Positions 39,713-44,365 of a DNA stretch of 44,365 nucleotides are shown piece after piece. Source of the stretch: Rhodococcus sp. 06-235-1A. Its GTDB lineage: Bacteria > Actinomycetota > Actinomycetes > Mycobacteriales > Mycobacteriaceae. Below the pieces are notes generated by a model. The model was not told the origin of the DNA, ran no database searches, and saw only the letters and a list, made by a program, of their open reading frames with translations. The stretch covers positions 1 through 44,365 of the forward strand of contig NZ_NOYI01000031.1 of the NCBI RefSeq assembly GCF_002258785.1, read 5' to 3'. Position 1 is the first letter of the stretch; each line of letters starts with the position of its first letter. Both the position numbers and the translations under genes were made by a program.

Positions 39713-41660
39713 CGACGCTCACCGCCGATCGATCCCAGTCTTCGAGCTCGTACTCGTCGACGTGCTCGGGTTCGTAGTCGATGTTGAACGGGCCGTCGAG
39801 CAGTTCTTTCGCTTGCTCGGCGGATCCGCTGTATCTCATGATCGATTGTTTGATGGTGTCGGCGTCGTCGGTGTCGGTCCACCAGATCTTCTTGATCAGA
39901 ACAGGCGGATTCTCCGGAAAGACCACGATGGCACGGCTTTTCGGGAGGGCCGCGAGTTCGTTGATCGGAAGAATGGGCCGTTCCTGCCAGCTGTGCGAAG
40001 AGCTGCGACTGCCCTGGCCGCTGCTGCGAGTGGTCGATTGCACTTCGTGCGAACCGATTTGCTCGGACAGGTCGCTGAGGTACTGCTTGTCCTTGATGTT
40101 GCCGCCGTAGAAGTGCACGGCCCCGGCGATCATCGAGTCGAACTCGTCGCGGCCCCATACTCGCGCACCCTGCTGTGGTGACTGCAGAATCGCGATCGGG
40201 ATGATTCCGCGGCCACCGAAGTGTGAGTACTGGTCGGGTAGTTGGCGAAGAAGGACGGTGTTGGCGGCCTCGTCGAGAATGGCCAGCAACGGGACGTCGA
40301 GCCGCCCGCCCTGAGTGCGGACGGTGGGCTGCCACAGCCTGGTCGGCCACCACCGCGGCATTTTCTTGTCGTAGGAGCGTGCCGGGGTCCGTGAGGCCAA
40401 CGCAGCGGCTTCGTCGAAGATCTGCCCCACCAATGCGGTGGTCAGTGGTGCCGCCGAATCGGGGCCTTCGAGTGAGAGCGCGTAGAGGGTGTCGGTACTG
40501 GCCACGAACGCCCGCGGGTCGAACTCGGGGAGATCGTGCAGCGGCTCCCCGTACCGGGTGGTCACAAGCGGGGCGATGGTTCTGTCCCTCGCGTCGACTT
40601 CGATGATTGCCCGCGCCGGCGGTGTGACAGCGCGGGCGTACTCGTCGTCGGAGAGGATGTCGAGGAATCGGCGCGCCATGTCGAACAGACCGTCACGCTG
40701 ACGCTCGGTCAGGCCCTGCGCTTCAAGGACTCGCGCCGCGGCGCGCTTCTTGTCGAAGGCATCGAGAATCTGCGCGGGAGTCTTGTTCTGGTCGCTGCCG
40801 AGCCAACTGACCGCGTGCAGGAGATCTCCGCCTGCCAATGCCGCCGCCAGGCAGTAGAGGGCGAGCAGTTCTTGAGCGCCGCCGTCGAAGTAGCCGTCGG
40901 TTTTGGCGTCCTTCTTCGTCGACGCGGAGACGAAGAACGAGGCGAGCTTGCGAGCTTGCGCGAGGGTTCTGACGTGCTTGAGGGCGTTCCACCAGAACGT
41001 GAGCTGCACAGATCCGCTGACACCCTGCAGGTCGGACACCCACGCGTGTCCGACCTGTTCGCGGCCGAGGCGAGTCGCGGCATGCAGGTCGGGCTTGTTG
41101 CTCGTCACGATGGCGGGGCCGGGGGCAGCCAGTGTCGCGCGCACCGCGAGGGCGACGGTCTTCCCCATCCGGGTGCCGGCCAGGGCAACCATGACCATTT
41201 CCCACGACAGGTACACCGGCTTGTCACCCAAGACGGTCACACCGAGGAGAAATCCCCAGGACCGCGGATCCGACTTGTCGAATTGAGGCATCAGGCGATG
41301 CGACTCTTTCGGGGAGACTCCGCGAAGCTTGTTCGGTGCCACCATCGTGCGCGCTGCCCGGTCGACTTCGGTACGTCCCTTGGCTCGTCGAATTGCGATC
41401 GGCAGTGCGACCGCGGCGACCGACACCACCAGTGCCACGGCGATGACCGTCGACTGCCACGGCCAGGGGCGTTGGCCGGTGAAGGACTCGAACACACCCT
41501 GAATGGGGTTTCCGCTGGGATCGCCGCCGGCGAGGAACGTTCCTGCCCACCAGGACAACACGAGGGTGATCACGACGGCCAGGACGATGCAGAGCAGCAC
41601 CGCCTGCAGAAGGTTCTCCTGCGATCGTGCACCGGTTCCGGATCTGCGTGTCTGGGCCAT
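39702..41660 (-). CDS. Type IV coupling protein, VirD4/TraG/TraD family (652 aa)
   Basis: The ATPase that hands relaxase-bound DNA to the secretion channel. Two N-terminal membrane segments (about residues 18-40 and 68-91) are followed by a cytoplasmic P-loop domain: Walker A AGTRMGKT (161-168), then GPAIVTSNKPDL, and Walker B LLAILDEAANT (about 458-468), with the SxLSQ-like region QYSHFGGRGIIPIAILQSPQQG after it. The C-terminus is acidic, which is common for substrate docking. The length is typical for the actinobacterial branch. It overlaps its upstream membrane-protein neighbour by one base pair of the TGATG type and its downstream DUF4913 partner by 11 bases. Relaxase and coupling protein are thus on the same element, on opposite strands. 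Confidence 0.92.
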   Translation of the reverse strand: MAQTRRSGTGARSQENLLQAVLLCIVLAVVITLVLSWWAGTFLAGGDPSGNPIQGVFESFTGQRPWPWQSTVIAVALVVSVAAVALPIAIRRAKGRTEVDRAARTMVAPNKLRGVSPKESHRLMPQFDKSDPRSWGFLLGVTVLGDKPVYLSWEMVMVALAGTRMGKTVALAVRATLAAPGPAIVTSNKPDLHAATRLGREQVGHAWVSDLQGVSGSVQLTFWWNALKHVRTLAQARKLASFFVSASTKKDAKTDGYFDGGAQELLALYCLAAALAGGDLLHAVSWLGSDQNKTPAQILDAFDKKRAAARVLEAQGLTERQRDGLFDMARRFLDILSDDEYARAVTPPARAIIEVDARDRTIAPLVTTRYGEPLHDLPEFDPRAFVASTDTLYALSLEGPDSAAPLTTALVGQIFDEAAALASRTPARSYDKKMPRWWPTRLWQPTVRTQGGRLDVPLLAILDEAANTVLLRQLPDQYSHFGGRGIIPIAILQSPQQGARVWGRDEFDSMIAGAVHFYGGNIKDKQYLSDLSEQIGSHEVQSTTRSSGQGSRSSSHSWQERPILPINELAALPKSRAIVVFPENPPVLIKKIWWTDTDDADTIKQSIMRYSGSAEQAKELLDGPFNIDYEPEHVDEYELEDWDRSAVSVDGR

Positions 41661-42058
41661 CAGAGCGCCCTCCCCTCGAGCGCGTCCTGCGCGGTGGCAG
41701 CGGTCATCGGATCGTCTTTCTGATCGTTCGATGCGCGTGGGGGGCGATGGTGCACGAACACGTGCAGCAGGCCGGCCAAGCCCAGGGCGAATACGGGCAG
41801 GACAAATGCGATCGCCGCCAGACCGGTATGGGGTGTGACGATCGAGCGCCCGGCGACCGCCGCACCGCCGAGAACGGCAATGGTGAGGGCCACCGTTGCC
41901 GGTCTGGCCCAGGGGCGGCGAACCGACCAGAGCAGCACAATGACGGAAACGAGCAGAGCTGCAACGGTATTGACCACCGCAAGCTCTGCGAGGTCGAACC
42001 CCGATGGTCCCGGCAAGAAGGCACCGATCGGGTCCGGATGGATGATCTGTTTTCTCAT
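41660..42058 (-). CDS. T4SS-operon membrane protein (132 aa)
   Basis: Not recognised by family. Hydrophobic segments lie at about residues 25-46, 52-70 and 78-102, with a polar, charged C-terminal tail. GTGAGG precedes the ATG at 42058. Its stop overlaps the start of the coupling-protein gene (TGATG), so the two are coupled in translation. Small membrane proteins in this place are common in VirB3/PrgF-like or TcpD-like positions, but no similarity is claimed. Confidence 0.6.
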   Translation of the reverse strand: MRKQIIHPDPIGAFLPGPSGFDLAELAVVNTVAALLVSVIVLLWSVRRPWARPATVALTIAVLGGAAVAGRSIVTPHTGLAAIAFVLPVFALGLAGLLHVFVHHRPPRASNDQKDDPMTAATAQDALEGRAL

Positions 42059-42069
42059 GATCGACGTCC

Positions 42070-42618
42070 TCACTTCGGTGCCAAGTTGTATTCGGTCAGT
42101 TGCCATGTGTCGGAGTTCTTTTCGACGACGGCCCTCACGCGGTAGTCGCTGTAGGGGGTGGTGCTTCCGTCTCGGTGTAGGACGGTCTGGGTGAGGGCAA
42201 CCTCGAGTACCTGCCGAGTGTCGGATGCGGTGATCGCCTCGCCCGATTGTGCTGTGGCAGTGACGATGTCCCCGGACTCGCGCCATCCCGCCCACTGCGG
42301 CAGCGGCCGGATCCCGGTCGCGGTCGGTTGTGTGGCATCGGCGGCGAGCTGACCGCCGAGCCAGCGCTGAGCCCGTCCGACGGCGGCAGCGGGGGAGGGG
42401 TCGACTGCCGGTTGCCAGGAGAACATCGCCGCCAATGCCGCTTCGGCGACACCGCCGGGATCGGAGCCGCGGTCGTCGTCGAGGTGCACATGTGCGTCCG
42501 TGGCCGGGCCATGGCTGTCGTCGGTGCCACTGAATCTGACGAGAGCTACCACAGCGGCGGCGACCGTGACGACGAAGACCAACACCGCACAGACCGCGAT
42601 GAGCTGGCCGCGTTTCAT
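42070..42618 (-). CDS. VirB8/TcpC-like conjugation protein (182 aa)
   Basis: A single N-terminal membrane helix (about residues 7-28), a polar linker rich in Asp and His, then an NTF2-like domain from about 57: AEAALAAMFSWQPAVDPSPAAAVGRAQRWLGG (in part), WAGWRESGDIVTATAQS, VLEVALTQTVLHRDGS and YRVRAVVEKNSDTWQLTEY. This architecture is that of VirB8/TcpC/OrfG-type scaffold proteins that face the outside of the membrane in type IV systems. It has ATGA overlap with the gene upstream. A shortened, frameshifted relative is at 30275-30638, and the lipoprotein at 36482-37060 shares part of the pattern. Confidence 0.75.
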   Translation of the reverse strand: MKRGQLIAVCAVLVFVVTVAAAVVALVRFSGTDDSHGPATDAHVHLDDDRGSDPGGVAEAALAAMFSWQPAVDPSPAAAVGRAQRWLGGQLAADATQPTATGIRPLPQWAGWRESGDIVTATAQSGEAITASDTRQVLEVALTQTVLHRDGSTTPYSDYRVRAVVEKNSDTWQLTEYNLAPK

Positions 42619-43298
42619 CCTGCGATCCGTTCATCGTCGACGACGAGGGTGGTCAAATTCGTCTCTCGCCAGGACTTGTAGCCGTTCTCACGGCACCATT
42701 CCGCCGCAGGGTTGTCCCGGTCGATTTCGATGCTCACGTGTACTCGGCCGCGCAGAGCCGTTCGCTCCAGAGCCGGGTCCTCGGCCGCGACTTCGTGGTT
42801 GAGCACGTGCAGGATCAGCCGGACCGCCTCGACGTCGAGTTCCTCGCGGGCCTGACCGGCGACGAACACCGCGAGCTGCGCCACCGAACGATCGGCCGAG
42901 ACCTGATCACCGTTGCGGTAGAGCTTGTCGTCGGGGTGAAAGGTGGCGTAAGTGACGACGGCTCCTTCGGGTCCGCAGATCGCGAACGAGGACACTTCGT
43001 CGTCGGCCGCTGTCCACATCTCCAGTACCGGCCCGTCGGCTGCCGCTGCGGCGATCTGCTCTCGGCGCTGGGTGTAGGCCTGCTCGCGCAGCGCGTCGTA
43101 GTCGATGCCCAGCTGCTTGGACAGTTCGGTCTTGAACTTCGGGAACAGACCCGGGACGGCGAGGTCGTGCTCTTTCGCCCATGCGTAGAGCTCGCCGTGG
43201 GTCTCGAGCGCGCGCAGGTCGTCGAGGTGTTCCTTGACTGTCTTCTTCGCGGTCTCCCATTCGGCGACCGAGTTGTGGGTGCTGCGTCGTTTGGCCAT
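42615..43298 (-). CDS. Unknown cytoplasmic protein of T4SS operon (227 aa)
   Basis: Not recognised with certainty. The first 85 residues are a charged, helical region; from about 90 an alternating strand/helix pattern (VLEMWTAADDEVSSFAI, VVTYATF, SVAQLAVFVAGQAREEL, RVHVSIEIDRDNP, GYKSWRETNLTTLVV) recalls an RNase-H-like fold, but the carboxylates needed for catalysis are not obvious. AAGGAGAT is an ideal ribosome site before ATG 43298. The gene is coupled to the VirB8-like gene by ATGA overlap. Confidence 0.6.
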   Translation of the reverse strand: MAKRRSTHNSVAEWETAKKTVKEHLDDLRALETHGELYAWAKEHDLAVPGLFPKFKTELSKQLGIDYDALREQAYTQRREQIAAAAADGPVLEMWTAADDEVSSFAICGPEGAVVTYATFHPDDKLYRNGDQVSADRSVAQLAVFVAGQAREELDVEAVRLILHVLNHEVAAEDPALERTALRGRVHVSIEIDRDNPAAEWCRENGYKSWRETNLTTLVVDDERIAG

Positions 43299-43341
43299 AT
43301 CGAGTATCTCCTTGGTTGTCGTGTCGGTCGGTCTCGTGCGC

Positions 43342-44343
43342 TCAGGCGATCGAGGCGAATTCGGTGGCGTACTGCTGGATCAGGTCGGCGTAGGGGCGGG
43401 TCTGATTGACGTAGTCCGGTGAGCCGGTGGGGAATCCGCCGGAGGACTGCACTGCGCCGAAGCCCGCGTTGTAGGCGGCGAGATACAGCTCGAGGGGGCC
43501 GTTGGGGGCCGAGATGGACCCGTTGGCGATCCCGGCGTCGACCTGCCCGGCGATCTCGCACATGTAGCGGCCTTGGGCCATCACTGCGTCTCCGATGTCG
43601 TAGGGGGAGACCGAGCCGTTGCCGTCGTCGTCGCGCCCGTATCCGGGCCAGGTGCCGGGCATGAACTGCGCGGGTCCTTCGGCTCCGTCCGGACTGACCG
43701 CATTGCGGTTGAAGCCCGATTCCTGCTTGAGCTGTCCGGCGATCACCGGCGGCCGGATCTGCGGGCAGGTGTTGCCGGCCTGGATCACCCACGGCTCGAA
43801 CTCGGGAGGTACTTTCCCGGGTGCGAGATCGGTCTCGCCGCCGCTCGCAGCCGGGTTGACCCCGCAGGGGGTCGGGACGGCTCCTGGGCTGCCTGCTGCG
43901 CCCGGTGCAGGGCCGTAGGTGGTCATTGCGTCGGGCATGCCGCCGCCGACGGTGGTGACGTGGACGTGGTCGAAGTGATTCTGTGTGGGGGAGCCGCGGT
44001 CTTCCATCTGGTTCGAGGAGCCCTCGGCCGGGATGTAGGTCTGCCGCCAGATGATGTACTCGATGTGCAGCTCGGTCTTGTTGGCCATCAGGTACTCGAC
44101 GACCCGATCGCCGAGCTCTTTTCCGGCGCCGGTGTCGTAGTCCGGGATCATGATGTCCGCGGCGCGGCCACTGGGGTGATCGTCGTAGGCGTCGTACGGC
44201 CGCCACCCGCCGATCGTCTTGATCTCCGGGAACTTCTGCGCAACCGCGCGGGCCAGACGAACGGTGTCGACCTGCCAGTGCTCTTCGGAGCCGACCGATG
44301 GTGGTAGCGGTGGGAGGTCGCCGCCGGGGGCCGGTGCTGCGGG
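43342..44343 (-). CDS. Cell-wall hydrolase: M15-like peptidase plus lytic transglycosylase, 5' incomplete
   Basis: The protein runs off the right end of the genuine sequence. The N-terminal part seen here (HWQVDTVRLARAVAQKFPE, IGGWRPYDAYDDHPSGRAADIM, then IWRQTYIP and HFDHVHVTT) has the His/Asp pattern of M15/ARB_07466-type D-Ala-D-Ala peptidase-like domains. The second half is a lytic transglycosylase: QLKQESGFNRNAVSPDGAEG with the catalytic Glu in QESGF, AQFMPGTW, and AAYNAGFGAV. This is the expected VirB1-type hydrolase that opens the cell wall for a conjugation channel. In frame, a TAG at 44361-44359 follows upstream inside the final inverted repeat, which is likely artefactual, so the true start is outside. 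Coding ends at TCA 43342. Confidence 0.85.
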   Translation of the reverse strand, partial: PAAPAPGGDLPPLPPSVGSEEHWQVDTVRLARAVAQKFPEIKTIGGWRPYDAYDDHPSGRAADIMIPDYDTGAGKELGDRVVEYLMANKTELHIEYIIWRQTYIPAEGSSNQMEDRGSPTQNHFDHVHVTTVGGGMPDAMTTYGPAPGAAGSPGAVPTPCGVNPAASGGETDLAPGKVPPEFEPWVIQAGNTCPQIRPPVIAGQLKQESGFNRNAVSPDGAEGPAQFMPGTWPGYGRDDDGNGSVSPYDIGDAVMAQGRYMCEIAGQVDAGIANGSISAPNGPLELYLAAYNAGFGAVQSSGGFPTGSPDYVNQTRPYADLIQQYATEFASIA

Positions 44344-44365
44344 GGCGACCTCCCACCGCTACCAC
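44301..44365. repeat. 22-bp perfect inverted repeat ending at the window edge
   Basis: The 22 bases 44301-44322, beginning GTGGTAGCGG, are exactly repeated in reverse complement at 44344-44365, with a 21-base GC-rich loop between. The right copy ends at the last base of the window and breaks the reading frame of the cell-wall hydrolase with a TAG, which suggests a fold-back assembly or amplification artefact, or else a real hairpin at a linear end. Confidence 0.8.

Noticed and set aside
42815..44365. 516-codon minus-strand frame overlapping the hydrolase and the 227-residue gene
   Set aside because: It is in another frame of the same strand, Arg/Pro/Ser-rich, and without motifs, while the overlapped genes have clear domains and ribosome sites.
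1..44365. CRISPR arrays, tRNA or rRNA genes, insertion sequences, integrase
   Set aside because: Looked for spaced repeats, cloverleaf-like segments and transposase or recombinase motifs; none could be supported from the sequence.

Overview
The window reads as part of a conjugative plasmid or integrative element from a high-GC actinobacterium of the Rhodococcus/Gordonia/Mycobacterium type. This rests on a very GC-rich third codon position, many 4-base ATGA/GTGA gene overlaps, an actinobacterial-type NrdH redoxin, a TraA-like MobF relaxase, tandem DUF4913 domains and several start codons that look leaderless (a TAnnnT-like -10 box placed 6-7 bases before ATG or GTG). No replication initiator, partition pair, integrase or transposase was found, so plasmid versus integrated element stays open. 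No tRNA, rRNA or CRISPR array was seen.

Layout. 1-5.7 kb: two small regulators (one HTH, one ribbon-helix-helix) and an operon-like run of six unrecognised small membrane proteins (1375-4916), then a gene-poor stretch rich in GCTnCGC motifs. 5.4-8.2 kb: a short DNA-metabolism run on the plus strand: Cys-rich small protein, NrdH, two small proteins, a DnaB N-domain-only protein, and a Dam-type adenine methylase whose GGK motif is preceded by an in-frame TAA. 8.3-14.1 kb: small accessory genes, mostly on the minus strand (unknowns, an HNH nuclease, an Ala-rich helical protein, an HTH-like/M48 metallopeptidase pair) plus a plus-strand restriction-endonuclease-like protein. 14.3-28.1 kb: the transfer core: a 1932-residue MobF relaxase-helicase, a 212-residue partner, and a ~2400-residue N6-methylase/SNF2-like helicase resembling phage P1 DarB in architecture.

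28.1-35.5 kb: an accessory island, with several genes of visibly lower GC. It holds an XRE-antitoxin/zeta-toxin pair under a palindromic operator, a frameshifted remnant of a conjugation (VirB8/TcpC-like) gene, a pentapeptide-repeat membrane protein divergent from an HNH nuclease, an HTH protein behind tandem operators, a 28-codon ORF closed by an intrinsic terminator, and a HEPN-motif-like protein. 35.6-44.3 kb: a minus-strand type IV secretion operon read right to left: peptidase/lytic transglycosylase (cut at the window end), unknown, VirB8/TcpC-like protein, membrane protein, VirD4-type coupling protein, double-DUF4913 protein, two membrane proteins, thermonuclease lipoprotein, NTF2-like lipoprotein, unknown.

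How it may fit together: the relaxase nicks and unwinds the element, the coupling protein delivers it, and the cell-wall hydrolase and VirB8-like proteins belong to the channel. The methylase-helicase and a 312-residue protein share a C-terminal PSLR-x2-LNRQ tail and could be co-delivered to protect incoming DNA; this last point is inference. The final 22 bases of the window are an exact inverted copy of bases 44301-44322, which looks like a fold-back at a contig end.
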